A stretch of DNA of 64,000 nt from Komagataeibacter sp. FNDCR2 (GCF_021295395.1 NZ_JAIWOU010000001.1:623001-687000); one strand, 5' to 3'. Numbered from the stretch's first letter, positions 32,836 to 43,800 are shown. A program made the numbers and translations. The notes: generated by a model not told the origin, from the sequence alone.

Positions 32836-35800
32836 ACGATACGGCGGGATTCTCGCTGGCGCCCGGCGCGCCGGTGCCCGTATGGGGCGTGCCCGACGGG
32901 TATGACGCCTTCCTTCTGGCCCGCCGGATGGATGAGCATGACGGGCCCGTGCTGCATGTCTGCCGCGATGACGCGGGCATGGCGCGCATCGCGGACCTGC
33001 TGGGCTTTGTCGCGCCAAAGGCGGAAATCCTGCGTTTTCCCGGCTGGGACTGCCTGCCGTATGATCGTGTCTCCCCCAACCCCGCCATCGTGGCGGAACG
33101 GGTGGCGACCCTGACCCGCCTGCTTGAAAAAAGCACGGCGCCGCGCATCGTGCTGACCACGGTCAGCGGGCTGGTGCAGCGCGTGGCCCCGCGCGCGGCG
33201 TTCGCGGGGCAGTCGATAACGATAAAGACGGGCGAAAGCCTGGATGCGCCGTTCCTTATGGAACTGCTGGTCGCCCACGGCTACAACCGCACCGATACGG
33301 TGATGGACCAAGGCGAGTTCGCCACACGTGGCGGCATTTTCGATATTTTTCCCGCAGGTGAGGGCGAGCCGGTACGCCTCGACCTGTTTGGCGACGAGGT
33401 GGAGAACATCCGCCGCTTCGACCCCGGCACCCAGCTTTCCACCGCGAAGATCAACAGCCTGACCATGCGGCCCGTGGCTGACTTCAGCCTTGATCCCGCC
33501 TCCATATCGCGCTTTCGCACCGGCTGGCGCGACCTGTTCGGCCCCGCCGCCGCCAGTGACCCGCTGTACCAGCACATATCCGAGGGACGGCGCCACGCGG
33601 GGATGGAACACTGGCTGCCCCTGTTCCATGAACATATGGAAACGCTGGTGGACTACCTGCCCGGCGTTTCCATCTCGCTCGCCAACCAGGCGCAGGAAGT
33701 GCTGGCCGCCCGGCTGGAAATGATCGCGGACCACTTCGACGCCCGCAAACAGCCCACGCGGGAGGGGGAGGTACCCTACCGCCCGCTGCCGCCGCATCTC
33801 ATGTATCTCGACCGCAAGGGGTGGGATGCGATGATCAGCGGCAAGAAAGCGGTGGTGTTCATGCCCTTTGCCCAGCCCGATGGCGCGCCGGGCATGGACG
33901 CGGGCGGCAGGCCCGGCCAGATGTTCGCCAAGACCGTGACCGAGGGGCGTGAAAACGTCTTCCCCATGCTGCATGCGCGGGTGGATGAGTGGGCGCAGAC
34001 CGGCCGGCGCGTCTATGTCACGGCATGGAGCCGGGGATCGTGCGAGCGTATTGGCGTGCTGCTGCGCGAATACCGCCTGCCGGTGCAGACCTTCGCCACA
34101 TGGGACGAAGCCCGCAAGATGCGCCCCGGCACGGTGGGCCTGCTGACATTGGGTCTGGACCGGGGCTTCGTGGCCGATAACGTCGCCTTCGTGTCCGAAC
34201 AGGACCTGCTGGGTGAGCGGATTTCGCGCCCGCCGCGCCGCCGCAAGAAGGCCGACCAGTTCATTTCCGAAGCATCCGAAATCGCGGAAGGCGACCTGAT
34301 CGTCCATCAGGATTATGGCATCGGCCGTTATGACGGGCTTGAAACCATTGGCGTCGGCGCCGCGCCGCATGACTGCCTGCGCCTGATCTATGACGGCAAC
34401 GAGAAGCTGTTCCTGCCGGTCGAGAATATCGAACTGCTCAGCCGCTTCGGCTCGGATCAGGCGCATGTGGCGCTGGACCGGCTGGGCGGCACCTCATGGC
34501 AGTCGCGCAAGGCGAAGATGAAGCAGCGCATCCGCGACATGGCGGGTGAACTGATCCGCACCGCCGCCGCGCGCGCGCTGCGCGAAGCCCCGGCGCTGAC
34601 ACCCGAAGACGGGATGTGGGACGAATTCTGCGCCCGCTTCCCCTTCATCGAGACCGAGGACCAGTCCCGCGCCATCTCGGATGTGCTCGATGACATGGCT
34701 TCGGGCAAGCCGATGGACCGGCTGGTCTGCGGCGATGTCGGCTTTGGCAAGACGGAAGTCGCCCTGCGCGCGGCGTTCGTCGCCGCCATGTCCGGCGCGC
34801 AGGTGGCGGTGGTGGTGCCGACAACGCTTCTGGCGCGCCAGCACTACCGTACTTTTTCGGCGCGCTTCGCCGGGCTTCCTGTCAACGTGGCGCAGCTTTC
34901 GCGCATGGTCACGGGCAAGGAGGCCACCGCCGTGCGCAAGGGGCTGGCCGATGGCACGGTCAATATCGTGATCGGCACCCATGCGCTGCTGGCCAAGACG
35001 GTCAAATTCGCTGATCTCGGGCTGCTGATCGTGGATGAGGAGCAGCATTTCGGCGTGGCGCACAAGGAAAAGCTCAAGGCGCTGCGTGAAGACGTGCATG
35101 TCCTGACCCTGTCCGCCACGCCGCTGCCGCGCACGCTGCAACTCGCCCTGACCGGGGTGCGGGAAATGAGCCTGATCGCAACGCCGCCCACCGACCGGCT
35201 GGCGGTACGCACCTTCATCATGCCGTTCGACAGCGTGGTGATACGTGAAGCGATCCAGCGCGAGCGTTTCCGTGGCGGGCAGGTGTTCTGTGTCGTGCCC
35301 CGGATCGAGGATCTGGACCGCATGGCCGCGCGCCTGGCCGAGATCGTGCCCGACGCCCGGCTGGTGCAGGCCCATGGTCGCCTGACACCCACCGAGCTGG
35401 AACGGGTCATGACCGAATTCAGCGATGGCAAATATGACATCCTGCTGTCCACCAACATTGTGGAAAGCGGGCTGGACATGCCTGCGGTCAACACGCTCAT
35501 CATCCACCGGGCCGACATGTTCGGGCTGGGGCAGCTCTACCAGTTGCGCGGACGGGTCGGGCGCGGCAAGCAGCGTGGCTATGCCTACCTGACATGGCCG
35601 CAAACCCACGTGCTTTCGGCCGCGGCGCAGAAGCGGCTGGAAGTGATGCAGACGCTCGATACGCTGGGCGCGGGATTCACGCTGGCGTCACATGACCTGG
35701 ACCTGCGCGGCGCGGGCAACCTGCTGGGCGATGAACAGTCCGGCCATATCCGTGAGGTCGGCATCGAACTCTACCAGCAGATGCTGGAGGATGCGGTCGC

Positions 35801-36314
35801 GGACCTGCGCACCGAAAAGGGACGGCGCAGGCTGCAGGATCGCGACTGGACGCCCAACATCATCCTGGGCCTGCCGGTGCTGATACCCGATACCTACGTG
35901 ACCGACCTGCCGGTGCGCCTGAGCCTGTACCGGCGCATCGCGGCACTGGCCAACGACGCCGAGGTCGAGGCGATGGAAGCCGAACTGGTGGACCGCTTCG
36001 GCACCATGCCCGATGAGGTCCGCAACCTGCTGGACGTGGTCACGCTGAAGCGCATGTGCCGCGCGGCGGGGGTGGAACGGCTGGAAGCCGGCCCCAAGGG
36101 CATGGTCATCCAGTTCCGGGGCAACACCTTCGCCAACCCGGCGGGGCTGGTGGCGTGGATCGCCCGGCAGAAGGAAGCCAATGTCCGCCTGCGTCCCGAC
36201 CATAAGCTGGCCATCATACGCGAAATGACCAATGCCCAGCGCATAACCCAGGCGCGCAGGGTGCTGACGGCACTGGTCGGGCTGGCGCGGGAGGATGCGG
36301 GCATTCCGGCCTGA
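32832..36314 (+). CDS. mfd: Transcription-repair coupling factor Mfd
   Basis: A 1160-residue translocase that removes stalled RNA polymerase and recruits UvrA. Domains in order: UvrB-like module (about 1-300), RNA-polymerase-interacting CarD-like domain (about 480-560, with GDLIVHQDYGIGRYDGLE), helicase core with Walker A GDVGFGKTEVAL (about 635), DEEQHFGVAHKEK, SATPLPRTL and QLRGRVGRGKQRG, and a C-terminal TRCF domain. Length is standard. Translationally coupled to sdhE. Confidence 0.97.
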   Translation: MNDTAGFSLAPGAPVPVWGVPDGYDAFLLARRMDEHDGPVLHVCRDDAGMARIADLLGFVAPKAEILRFPGWDCLPYDRVSPNPAIVAERVATLTRLLEKSTAPRIVLTTVSGLVQRVAPRAAFAGQSITIKTGESLDAPFLMELLVAHGYNRTDTVMDQGEFATRGGIFDIFPAGEGEPVRLDLFGDEVENIRRFDPGTQLSTAKINSLTMRPVADFSLDPASISRFRTGWRDLFGPAAASDPLYQHISEGRRHAGMEHWLPLFHEHMETLVDYLPGVSISLANQAQEVLAARLEMIADHFDARKQPTREGEVPYRPLPPHLMYLDRKGWDAMISGKKAVVFMPFAQPDGAPGMDAGGRPGQMFAKTVTEGRENVFPMLHARVDEWAQTGRRVYVTAWSRGSCERIGVLLREYRLPVQTFATWDEARKMRPGTVGLLTLGLDRGFVADNVAFVSEQDLLGERISRPPRRRKKADQFISEASEIAEGDLIVHQDYGIGRYDGLETIGVGAAPHDCLRLIYDGNEKLFLPVENIELLSRFGSDQAHVALDRLGGTSWQSRKAKMKQRIRDMAGELIRTAAARALREAPALTPEDGMWDEFCARFPFIETEDQSRAISDVLDDMASGKPMDRLVCGDVGFGKTEVALRAAFVAAMSGAQVAVVVPTTLLARQHYRTFSARFAGLPVNVAQLSRMVTGKEATAVRKGLADGTVNIVIGTHALLAKTVKFADLGLLIVDEEQHFGVAHKEKLKALREDVHVLTLSATPLPRTLQLALTGVREMSLIATPPTDRLAVRTFIMPFDSVVIREAIQRERFRGGQVFCVVPRIEDLDRMAARLAEIVPDARLVQAHGRLTPTELERVMTEFSDGKYDILLSTNIVESGLDMPAVNTLIIHRADMFGLGQLYQLRGRVGRGKQRGYAYLTWPQTHVLSAAAQKRLEVMQTLDTLGAGFTLASHDLDLRGAGNLLGDEQSGHIREVGIELYQQMLEDAVADLRTEKGRRRLQDRDWTPNIILGLPVLIPDTYVTDLPVRLSLYRRIAALANDAEVEAMEAELVDRFGTMPDEVRNLLDVVTLKRMCRAAGVERLEAGPKGMVIQFRGNTFANPAGLVAWIARQKEANVRLRPDHKLAIIREMTNAQRITQARRVLTALVGLAREDAGIPA

Positions 36315-36413
36315 AAACCGTCCACGCGGCCGTTCCGTGGCCTGGGAAAACACACGGACGGCGGGCCTTACGGCCCGTCATCCCATCAGGGCATGCTCCG
36401 TCGCGAATGCGCC

Positions 36414-37352
36414 CTAATGAATGGGTAGCGGGATGTGGTTGACGGTCATCACGCCGCCTTCCCAGCTTACATCCCACGACGTACCGCCCGATGCCGACTT
36501 GTGGCCAAACAGCTTGGCCAGGATCAGCGCCGCACTGGCCCGTGTCTGGCCCGCATTGCGCAAGGTGTCGATCACGGCGTCGAGGTTCTGCACCAGTATG
36601 TGGCCGGTGGCGGAAGATGCATCGGTATGGCCGGTCAGGTTGGCGTCGCCATTGCCGGTAATCTGCATGGCCCCGCGCTGGGCCGTCAGGGCCGAGACAT
36701 GCAGCGGCACCATCACGTTTTCCGGTGGGCGGCCGGTTATGGCTTCGGCCAGCGGTACGAGCGAACTGCTGGGCACCGCCGCCCTGGCCGTCGCCTGTTG
36801 CGGCAGGGCGCTGACCAGCAGCGTATTGCGTGATCCGGTTATGCCGACACCCTGTGTCTCCAGCGTTACGGTTGCCGGTGCGCTATCGCTCTTCGCCCCC
36901 GCCAGATGCAGGTGCGCGCGCCGGAAGGACAGCCGCGTCTCCCCATTGGTCAGCAGGCCGCCCTGCCACGTCAGGTCGTAGCTGCCCCCCGCGCGCAGCC
37001 CGTCCATGATCGGCGCGGCGGCGGAGGCGAAATAGGCCTGTTCACATCCCTCGGAATGATGCCCCGTCATGACCGCGAGCAGGACGAGGGAGGCGACATC
37101 CTCCATATCCCGCAGGGCCTGCTGCCCCATGCCCGTGCCGCTGGCCGCGATATCGGTGGCGTGGAAGGTCTGGTTGGTCCTGCCGCCCGCCAGCGCCAGA
37201 TCATATCCCTGCCCGGAAAGAACACTGCCGCCATGGGGCTGGCTGCTCCCGGTAACCTGCACCCTTGCGCAGGTCTCGGGCAGGGCGGTGGCCTTTGCCG
37301 CCCCCATGCAGGACAGGGTAGCGAGAACGGTGGTTATGAATAATTTCTTCAT
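36414..37352 (-). CDS. Secreted protein of unknown function (DUF2125-like)
   Basis: A 312-residue exported protein. The N-terminus MKKLFITTVLATLSCMGAAKATA is a Sec signal peptide with AxA cleavage near residue 23. The mature part is Gly/Ala/Thr rich with repeated beta-like motifs SYDLTWQGGLL and SWDVSWEGGVM, resembling DUF2125 periplasmic proteins. Two Cys (CARVQV and SEGCEQ) may form a disulfide. Single gene, divergent from the transporter at 37441. Function unknown. Confidence 0.75.
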   Translation of the reverse strand: MKKLFITTVLATLSCMGAAKATALPETCARVQVTGSSQPHGGSVLSGQGYDLALAGGRTNQTFHATDIAASGTGMGQQALRDMEDVASLVLLAVMTGHHSEGCEQAYFASAAAPIMDGLRAGGSYDLTWQGGLLTNGETRLSFRRAHLHLAGAKSDSAPATVTLETQGVGITGSRNTLLVSALPQQATARAAVPSSSLVPLAEAITGRPPENVMVPLHVSALTAQRGAMQITGNGDANLTGHTDASSATGHILVQNLDAVIDTLRNAGQTRASAALILAKLFGHKSASGGTSWDVSWEGGVMTVNHIPLPIH

Positions 37353-37440
37353 GTGCCTTACACGTTGGCGTGATTATGCCCGCGACGCAATCGGGCATAC
37401 TACTTCCGTCCCATGATAATACAGCCCGAGCCCGCTGCCC

Positions 37441-38412
37441 ATGCTGCGCAAGATTGATACTTTCCTGCTCTGCCTGCTGGCCACCGTGGTACTGGCCAGC
37501 GTGTCGCCATGCCGGGGGGTGGGGGTTAATCTGTTCAATACCCTCGCCATTATCATGATCGCGAACATGTTCTTCCTTCAGGGCGCGCGGCTGTCGCGCC
37601 GCGCGGTGGCGGAAGGGGTCACGCACTGGCGCATCCATCTCGCCATCCTGTCATGCACTTTCGTCATGTTCCCGCTGCTGGGCATGGGGCTGCACCGGCT
37701 GCTGCCGGGCATGCTGGACAGCGCCATGTGGACGGGAATCCTGTTCCTGTGCTGCCTGCCTTCCACGGTGCAGTCCTCCATCGCCTTTACCTCCATCGCG
37801 CGGGGCAACGTGGCGGCGGCCATCTGTTCGGCCACGCTTTCCAACATACTGGGCATTTTCCTTACCCCCCTGCTGGTGGGGCTCCTGTTCAACCGCAGTG
37901 CCGGGGGCGGCGGGGGCGGCATCCTGCCCATCGTGCTGCAACTGCTCGTCCCCTTCATCGCCGGGCAGGTCGCGCAGCCATGGATTGGCGGATGGGCCCA
38001 GCGACACAGGAAACTGCTGGCCTTTTCCGATCGCGGGTCGATCCTTGTCGTGGTGTACACCGCCTTCAGCGAGGCCGTGACCCAGGGCCTGTGGCACCGC
38101 CTGCCACCCGCGCAGATCGGCCGTGTGGTGGTGATGGATACGGGCGTGCTGGTCCTTGCGCTGGGGCTGGCCTATCTGCTGGCGCGCGTGGGCGGCTTTG
38201 GCCGCGCCGACCGGATCGCCATACTTTTCTGCGGGTCGAAGAAATCGCTGGCCTCTGGCGTGCCGATCGCCAGCGTGCTGTTCTCGCCTTCCGATATCGG
38301 GCTGATCGTGATGCCGCTCATGATCTATCATCAGGTACAGCTTTTCGTATGCGCGACCCTGGCCCGGCGCTTCGCCACGCAGGCGGAGAAGCAGATACCG
38401 GCTGAACCCTGA
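37441..38412 (+). CDS. SBF-like (bile acid:sodium symporter family) transporter
   Basis: A 323-residue protein with about nine or ten membrane helices, beginning with KIDTFLLCLLATVVLAS and including CCLPSTVQSSIAFTSIARGN (the conserved crossing region) and LFCGSKKSLASGVPIA near the C-terminus. These match the SBF_like/YfeH branch of bile acid:Na+ symporters. Bacterial substrates of this branch are mostly unknown organic anions. Divergent from the secreted protein gene. Confidence 0.88.
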   Translation: MLRKIDTFLLCLLATVVLASVSPCRGVGVNLFNTLAIIMIANMFFLQGARLSRRAVAEGVTHWRIHLAILSCTFVMFPLLGMGLHRLLPGMLDSAMWTGILFLCCLPSTVQSSIAFTSIARGNVAAAICSATLSNILGIFLTPLLVGLLFNRSAGGGGGGILPIVLQLLVPFIAGQVAQPWIGGWAQRHRKLLAFSDRGSILVVVYTAFSEAVTQGLWHRLPPAQIGRVVVMDTGVLVLALGLAYLLARVGGFGRADRIAILFCGSKKSLASGVPIASVLFSPSDIGLIVMPLMIYHQVQLFVCATLARRFATQAEKQIPAEP

Positions 38413-38581
38413 CCATGACGGTCGGGGCCAGAACACATGCCGTGTCGCGGGCCCCGTGGATTTTGAAATGGCCTTCATGTCGATCGCCCCTCGCATACAG
38501 TGGCATGGCCCGGTATGTAGGCACTAGACAGGCCGCATGGTGTGCCCAGGGGCATGACAACTGCATGAATGGTGGAGAAAG

Positions 38582-40015
38582 ATGACAGGACTGGATCCGG
38601 ACAACTGGGATACGCTGCGGGCCCTGGGCCACCAGATGGTGGATGACATGATCGACCGCCTGTCCACCCTGCGCGAGCGTCCCGTCTGGCAGCCCATGCC
38701 CACGCCCCTGCGTGAGGAACTGCGCACCGGCCTGCCCCATGACCCCACCCCGCCCGCGGAGCTGTACGCCCGCTTCCGTAAACTGGTGGAGCCGTATTCC
38801 ACCGGCAACGTGCATCCCGGCTTCATGGGCTGGGTGCATGGCGGCGGCACGGCGGTCGGCATGCTGTCCGAGCTGCTGGTGGGCGGCCTGAACGCCAATT
38901 GCGGGGGGCGTGACCATGCCCCCATTGAGGTCGAGCGCGAAGTGATCCGCTGGGCGGCCGAAATGTGCGGCTTCCCCGCCGAGACATCGGGCCTGCTGGT
39001 CACCGGCTCCTCCATGGCGAACATGATCGCGGTCATTACCGCCAGCCGCGCCGTGCCGGACGGGCTGGACATGCGCGCCAGCGGCGTGGGCACGCGCAGG
39101 CTGGTGGGATACGCCGCCGCAACCGCCCATGGCTGCATCTCGCGTGCGTTCGACCTGACCGGTCTGGGCACGGACAGCCTGCGCGTGATTCCGGTTGATG
39201 ACAGGAACCGCATGGTCCTGCCGGAACTGGAGCGTGCGATCGCGCGCGATCGCGCGGCCGGGCTGGAACCGTTCATGGTGATCGGCACGGCGGGCACGGT
39301 GGATACCGGCGCGATCGACGACCTGGACGCGCTGGCGGACATCGCGGCGCGGGAAGGCATCTGGTTCCATGTCGATGGCGCGTTCGGCGCGCTGGCCATG
39401 CTGTCCGACACGTTGCGGCCCATGCTGCGCGGTCTGGACCGGGCCGACAGCGTGGCGTTTGACTTCCATAAATGGGCGCAGGTCCAGTATGACGCGGGCT
39501 GTATCCTTGTCCGCCGGCCCGGCGCGCAGGCCGCCGCCTTCGCCCAGTCCCGCGCCTATCTCGCCCGCGAGGACCGTGGCCTCGCCACCAACGCGCCATG
39601 GTATTGCGACCTCGGCCCCGACCTGTCGCGCGGTTTCCGCGCACTGAAGGTGTGGATGACGCTGGGCACGTACGGTGCGGACGGCATGGGCCGGATGATC
39701 GCAAATTGCTGCGCCATAGCACAACACCTGGCCCGGCGGGTGGAAGCCAGCCCCCGGCTGGAACTCCTTGCCCCCGTCACGCTGAATATCGTGTGCTTCC
39801 GTATCATCGCGCCGGTGGCGGATCTCGACCACTTCAATGGGGAGGTGGTGAAAGACCTGCATGAAAGCGGGGTCGCCGCTCCTTCCACCACCATCATCAA
39901 CGGGCACAAGGCGGTGCGCGCGGCCATTGTCAACCACCGCACCACCAACGCGGATGTGGACCGGATGCTCGAAGCCCTGCTGGAACTGGCCGATCGCAGG
40001 CTGGTGCCCGCCTGA
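38582..40015 (+). CDS. PLP-dependent group II amino-acid decarboxylase
   Basis: A 477-residue decarboxylase of the aromatic-L-amino-acid/glutamate decarboxylase family. PLP contacts are visible in GLLVTGSSMANMIAV, the Asp in FHVDGAFGALA and the Schiff-base Lys in FDFHKWAQVQYD (about 300). The HKW variant of the usual HKW/HKN motif and a GFMGWVHGGGT N-terminal block suggest an aromatic-type substrate, but residue-level specificity cannot be settled. The product may be a biogenic amine or beta-alanine-like compound. Monocistronic, on the plus strand. Confidence 0.88.
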   Translation: MTGLDPDNWDTLRALGHQMVDDMIDRLSTLRERPVWQPMPTPLREELRTGLPHDPTPPAELYARFRKLVEPYSTGNVHPGFMGWVHGGGTAVGMLSELLVGGLNANCGGRDHAPIEVEREVIRWAAEMCGFPAETSGLLVTGSSMANMIAVITASRAVPDGLDMRASGVGTRRLVGYAAATAHGCISRAFDLTGLGTDSLRVIPVDDRNRMVLPELERAIARDRAAGLEPFMVIGTAGTVDTGAIDDLDALADIAAREGIWFHVDGAFGALAMLSDTLRPMLRGLDRADSVAFDFHKWAQVQYDAGCILVRRPGAQAAAFAQSRAYLAREDRGLATNAPWYCDLGPDLSRGFRALKVWMTLGTYGADGMGRMIANCCAIAQHLARRVEASPRLELLAPVTLNIVCFRIIAPVADLDHFNGEVVKDLHESGVAAPSTTIINGHKAVRAAIVNHRTTNADVDRMLEALLELADRRLVPA

Positions 40016-40030
40016 TGCGGGCAGGGGGGA

Positions 40031-41944
40031 TTACCGCCCCCCGCGCCGGGTGGCGGCTTCCTCCCCGAACAGTTCGGAGAGTTTTTTCATCATGGTGCCG
40101 CCCAGCTCCTCGGGGTCGGTAATGGTCACGGCGCGGCGGTAGTAGCGTGTCACGTCATGGCCGATGCCGATGGCCAGAAGCTCGGTGCTGGTGCGCGTCT
40201 CGATATGGGCGATCACCTCGCGCAGGTGATTTTCCAGATAGGAACCCTGATTGACGGATAACGTGCTGTCATCCACCGGCGCGCCATCGGAAATCACCAT
40301 CAGGATACGCCGCCCCTCCACACGCGCGGCCAGACGCCGCTGCGCCCAGAGCAGGGCTTCCCCATCAATGTTTTCCTTGAGCAGTCCCTCCCGCAGCATC
40401 AGCCCGAGGTTGCGCCGGGCGCGACGCCACGGCATGTCCGCCGCCTTGTAAATGATATGGCGCAGGTCGTTCAGCCTGCCGGGATTGGCGGGCTTGCCCG
40501 CTTCCACCCATGCCTCGCGGCTCCGGCCGCCCTTCCACGCCCGCGTGGTGAAGCCCAGCACCTCCACCTTCACCGCGCAGCGTTCCAGCGTGCGGGCAAG
40601 GATGTCGCCACACATCGCGGCGACCGAGATGGGCCGCCCGCGCATGGATCCCGAATTGTCGATCAGCAGGGTAACGACCGTATCGCGGAATTCCGTGTCC
40701 CGCTCACGTTTGTACGAAAGCGAAAGCATGGGATTGACCACGATGCGCGACAGGCGCCCGGCATCGAGCATGCCTTCCTCCAGGTCGAATTCCCATGCGC
40801 GCGTCTGCTGCGCCATAAGCTTGCGCTGCAACCTGTTGGCCAGTTTGGATACGACGCCCTGCATGCTTACAAGCTGCTGGTCCAGCGTCTGGCGCAGGCG
40901 GTACAGTTCCTCCGCGTCACACAGATCCTCGGCGGCGATCTCCTCGTCAAACACGGTGGTGAAGGCGTGATAGACGGGGGTAAAGTCTTCCTCCGGCGCG
41001 GTTTCCTCGGCCGGGCCGCCTGCTTCTTCCGATCCGCTGGCCGCGCCGCCCTGTTCGCCATCCTCCGGTTCGTCATCACCGGCCCCCACGCCCTGGGACA
41101 TCTGCATGGGCAGGGCGTTCTCATCCTCCTCCGGGCCATCATCCTGCGGCTCGGGGGTGGTGTCGTCGGTCTGGTCCTCGTCCTCGGTGGTGGTGGTGTC
41201 GGCCTCGGTCGTGCCGTCATCCGCCTCTTCCTCGGGCAGGACGTCCTGCGGCAGCAGGTCGCAGGCCATGAGCAGGCGACGCGCGGCCTGTGCAAACTCC
41301 TTCTGGCTGTCCTGCCGCGCCACCATTTCATCCAGCGCGCGTCCCGCCGCGGGGGGCAGGGTCTTTTCCCACCCGGCCATGAGGTCGCGCATGGCGGCCG
41401 GCACAGGGTGGCCGGACATGCGCGCGCGCGCCAGCAGGCCGAGTGCGAGCGGGGTTGGCAGCCGGTCATGGCCCGGCAGGCGGTCCAGCCCCAGATCCGC
41501 GCATTCCTGCGCCAGACGGGCATCAAGATTGGCCGCGACACCGGCCATGTGCCGCGCGCCCAGGCTTTCCACCCGGGCCTGTTCCAGCACGTCATAGACT
41601 TCACGCGCCTCGCCCACGGGGGGGCGGACACTTTCATGCAGCCCTTCGTCATGGTGGCGCAGGCGCAGGGCGGCGGCATCCGCGGCGCCGCGCATGCGGG
41701 TCATCTCCGCCGCCGTCATCTGGCGTGCGGGATGGGGCAGGCGGACATGCGTGCCGGTAACGGACACCCCCGACGGCACGGGACCGTTGAGGAATGAGAC
41801 CTCCGTCTGCGCCTGCCCGCCCAGCGCGCGCACGGCGCCCACGGTCGCGCGCTTGAACCGCTCGGCCATGCGGGCTTCGTTCTCGGCCGCCGGGGAGGGG
41901 TTTTTTTTCCTGTTCTCTCGCATACCTGGCCCGTGCCCTGCCAT
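40031..41944 (-). CDS. cobT: Cobaltochelatase subunit CobT
   Basis: A 637-residue subunit that with CobS and CobN inserts cobalt into hydrogenobyrinic acid a,c-diamide (aerobic cobalamin pathway). The N-terminal region is followed by a long acidic Glu/Asp/Thr-rich stretch (about 245-330) and a C-terminal von Willebrand A domain with the [16 protein letters not shown]. Its start overlaps the cobS stop by one base. No cobN or other cobalamin gene is in the window. Confidence 0.95.
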   Translation of the reverse strand: MAGHGPGMRENRKKNPSPAAENEARMAERFKRATVGAVRALGGQAQTEVSFLNGPVPSGVSVTGTHVRLPHPARQMTAAEMTRMRGAADAAALRLRHHDEGLHESVRPPVGEAREVYDVLEQARVESLGARHMAGVAANLDARLAQECADLGLDRLPGHDRLPTPLALGLLARARMSGHPVPAAMRDLMAGWEKTLPPAAGRALDEMVARQDSQKEFAQAARRLLMACDLLPQDVLPEEEADDGTTEADTTTTEDEDQTDDTTPEPQDDGPEEDENALPMQMSQGVGAGDDEPEDGEQGGAASGSEEAGGPAEETAPEEDFTPVYHAFTTVFDEEIAAEDLCDAEELYRLRQTLDQQLVSMQGVVSKLANRLQRKLMAQQTRAWEFDLEEGMLDAGRLSRIVVNPMLSLSYKRERDTEFRDTVVTLLIDNSGSMRGRPISVAAMCGDILARTLERCAVKVEVLGFTTRAWKGGRSREAWVEAGKPANPGRLNDLRHIIYKAADMPWRRARRNLGLMLREGLLKENIDGEALLWAQRRLAARVEGRRILMVISDGAPVDDSTLSVNQGSYLENHLREVIAHIETRTSTELLAIGIGHDVTRYYRRAVTITDPEELGGTMMKKLSELFGEEAATRRGGR

Positions 41945-42969
41945 CAGCCCCTGGGCGCCAGCGGGCTGGTATTGAAACAGCGCTGGTAATATTCCGCCAC
42001 GGTGGGGCGTTCCGCCTCATCGCATTTGTTGAGGAAGGTAACGCGGAAGGCGAAGGCGAGATCATTAAAAATACGGAAGTTCTCGGCCCAGCTAATCACC
42101 GTGCGTGGTGACATGACGGTCGAGATATCGCCCGCGATAAAACCCGAACGGGTCAGGTCCGCCAGCGCGACCATGCTTTCGACGCACCTGCGCCCGGCTT
42201 CGTCTTTGGTGGGGTCGATATTCATGCGCGCGAGCACGATGGCGGTTTCCTGCGCATGCGGCAGGTAGTTGAGCGTGGTCACGATGTTCCAGCGGTCCAT
42301 CTGGCCCTGATTGATCTGCTGGGTGCCGTGGTACAGCCCGGTCGTATCCCCCAGCCCGACGGTGTTGGCCGTGGCGAACAGGCGGAAGAAGGGATGCGGG
42401 CGGATGACGCGGTTCTGGTCCAGCAGGGTCAGGTGGCCTTCCACCTCCAGCACGCGCTGGATCACGAACATCACATCGGGACGACCGGCGTCATATTCGT
42501 CAAACACCAGCGCGCAGGGGTGCTGCAGGCCCCATGGCAGCAGGCCCTCGCGGAATTCGGTGATCTGCTTGCCATCCTTCAGCACGATCGCGTCCTTGCC
42601 GATCAGGTCGATGCGCGAGATGTGGCTGTCGAGGTTGATGCGCACGCTGGGCCAGTTCAGCCGCGCGGCCACCTGCTCGATATGCGAGGACTTGCCCGTG
42701 CCATGATAGCCCTGGACCATGACGCGACGGTTGAAGGCGAACCCGGCGAGGATGGCCAGCGTGGTGTCGTGATCGAACTTGTAGGCCGGGTCGATCTCGG
42801 GCACATGGTCGGTCCGCACCGAAAAGGCGGGCACCTGCATGTCGCTGTCGATACCGAAGACCTCACGCGCGGACACGACAAGATCGGGGGCCGAAACAGC
42901 CGAGATGGCGGGTAATGGCGTGCCGTTGGCATCCACTGCGGCGGTAGTCAGGTCAGCGGGTTCGTTCAT
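41944..42969 (-). CDS. cobS: Cobaltochelatase subunit CobS
   Basis: A 341-residue AAA+ ATPase powering cobalt insertion. Walker A is [10 protein letters not shown] (about 104-113), Walker B is ALVFDEYD (about 163-170), sensor-type residues lie in [13 protein letters not shown], and the C-terminal part carries [10 protein letters not shown]. Length is close to characterised CobS (332). It is first in cobS-cobT and follows the J-domain gene on the same strand, a pattern common in alphaproteobacteria. Confidence 0.96.
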   Translation of the reverse strand: MNEPADLTTAAVDANGTPLPAISAVSAPDLVVSAREVFGIDSDMQVPAFSVRTDHVPEIDPAYKFDHDTTLAILAGFAFNRRVMVQGYHGTGKSSHIEQVAARLNWPSVRINLDSHISRIDLIGKDAIVLKDGKQITEFREGLLPWGLQHPCALVFDEYDAGRPDVMFVIQRVLEVEGHLTLLDQNRVIRPHPFFRLFATANTVGLGDTTGLYHGTQQINQGQMDRWNIVTTLNYLPHAQETAIVLARMNIDPTKDEAGRRCVESMVALADLTRSGFIAGDISTVMSPRTVISWAENFRIFNDLAFAFRVTFLNKCDEAERPTVAEYYQRCFNTSPLAPRG

Positions 42970-43100
42970 CTGCTTTCTTGTCCGTCACTTCGTCTGTTCT
43001 GGCCCGCCATGGCGGCGCGGCGCGCGCCCGGTCGGGCCGTGAGTATAGGTAGGTACGCAACGATCTGCCAATCCGTGCCCTGCCCGGCGTCTGCCCCAGG

Positions 43101-43721
43101 TCAGGCGCTGCGGGCCATGCCGTCGCGCTGGCGGGTGCCCACAAGATGCGCGCGCACGGTGGTGTAGGCGATATTGATGCCCTTGAACCGCTCCTCCGCC
43201 TTGCGGTCGCCGCCATTGGCGTCGGGGTGATGCTGGCGGGCCAGATCCTTGTAACGCGCCTTGAGTTCATCCAGTGACACGGGCCAGCCCAGATCAAGCA
43301 CGCCCAACGGATATTTGAGCGCGTCTGGCGCTTCGGCGCGGCGGTCGGCCTGCTGGCGGCGGGCGCTGGCGCGCGCGCGCGCCGCCCCCTTGAGCAGCTC
43401 GAGCGGGTCGAGCACTTCCTCCTCGCTGAAGGCCTGGGCGGCATTGCCCTGTCCCAGTTTCCATGATGGCCGGTTCCATGACACGTCGGCGCGGATATGC
43501 GCCTCGATCTGGCCCGGCGACATGCCGCGATAATAGTCCCAGCGGGAATTGTACTCGCGTACGTGTTCGAGGCAGAACCAGAAATACGAGTTCAGCGCAT
43601 CACGCGAACGCGGAGCGCGGTAACCCGCGGGCTGGCCGCAGTCATGCATGTCACAGCAACGATCCGGCGCGTCGGGATCGGGGTCAAAGGCGCGGTGGCG
43701 GGTGTTCCTTCTCTTCATCAT
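43101..43721 (-). CDS. J-domain protein (DnaJ-like)
   Basis: About 206 residues. A Cys/His-containing N-terminus (CCDMHDCGQPAGYRAP, about 22-37) could bind metal. A helical middle follows, then a C-terminal J-domain (about 150-200) with the HPD motif in ARQHHPDANGG. The start may be 43721 or 43718; neither has a clear ribosome site. J-proteins recruit Hsp70. It sits between cobS and bolA, as in many alphaproteobacteria, so it may serve cobaltochelatase assembly (inference). Confidence 0.85.
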   Translation of the reverse strand: MMKRRNTRHRAFDPDPDAPDRCCDMHDCGQPAGYRAPRSRDALNSYFWFCLEHVREYNSRWDYYRGMSPGQIEAHIRADVSWNRPSWKLGQGNAAQAFSEEEVLDPLELLKGAARARASARRQQADRRAEAPDALKYPLGVLDLGWPVSLDELKARYKDLARQHHPDANGGDRKAEERFKGINIAYTTVRAHLVGTRQRDGMARSA

Positions 43722-43800
43722 AATCGTTATGTGCGCCTGTTCATGCTTCGTGCAAGAGCGAAGCTGTGCAATGAATGATCCTGCCATCATGGAGCCGTCA

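Noticed and set aside
32580-34466. Large minus-strand open frame antisense to sdhE and mfd
   Set aside because: Covered by two clear plus-strand genes; no start context and no domain.
36315-36413. Possible terminator after mfd
   Set aside because: Some GC-rich symmetry but no stable hairpin followed by T residues.
40457-41797. Plus-strand open frame antisense to cobT
   Set aside because: Mirror of the biased cobT composition; translation shows no recognisable protein family.
42970-43100. Cobalamin riboswitch upstream of cobS
   Set aside because: The spacer is short and lacks the conserved B12-box and the expected helices.
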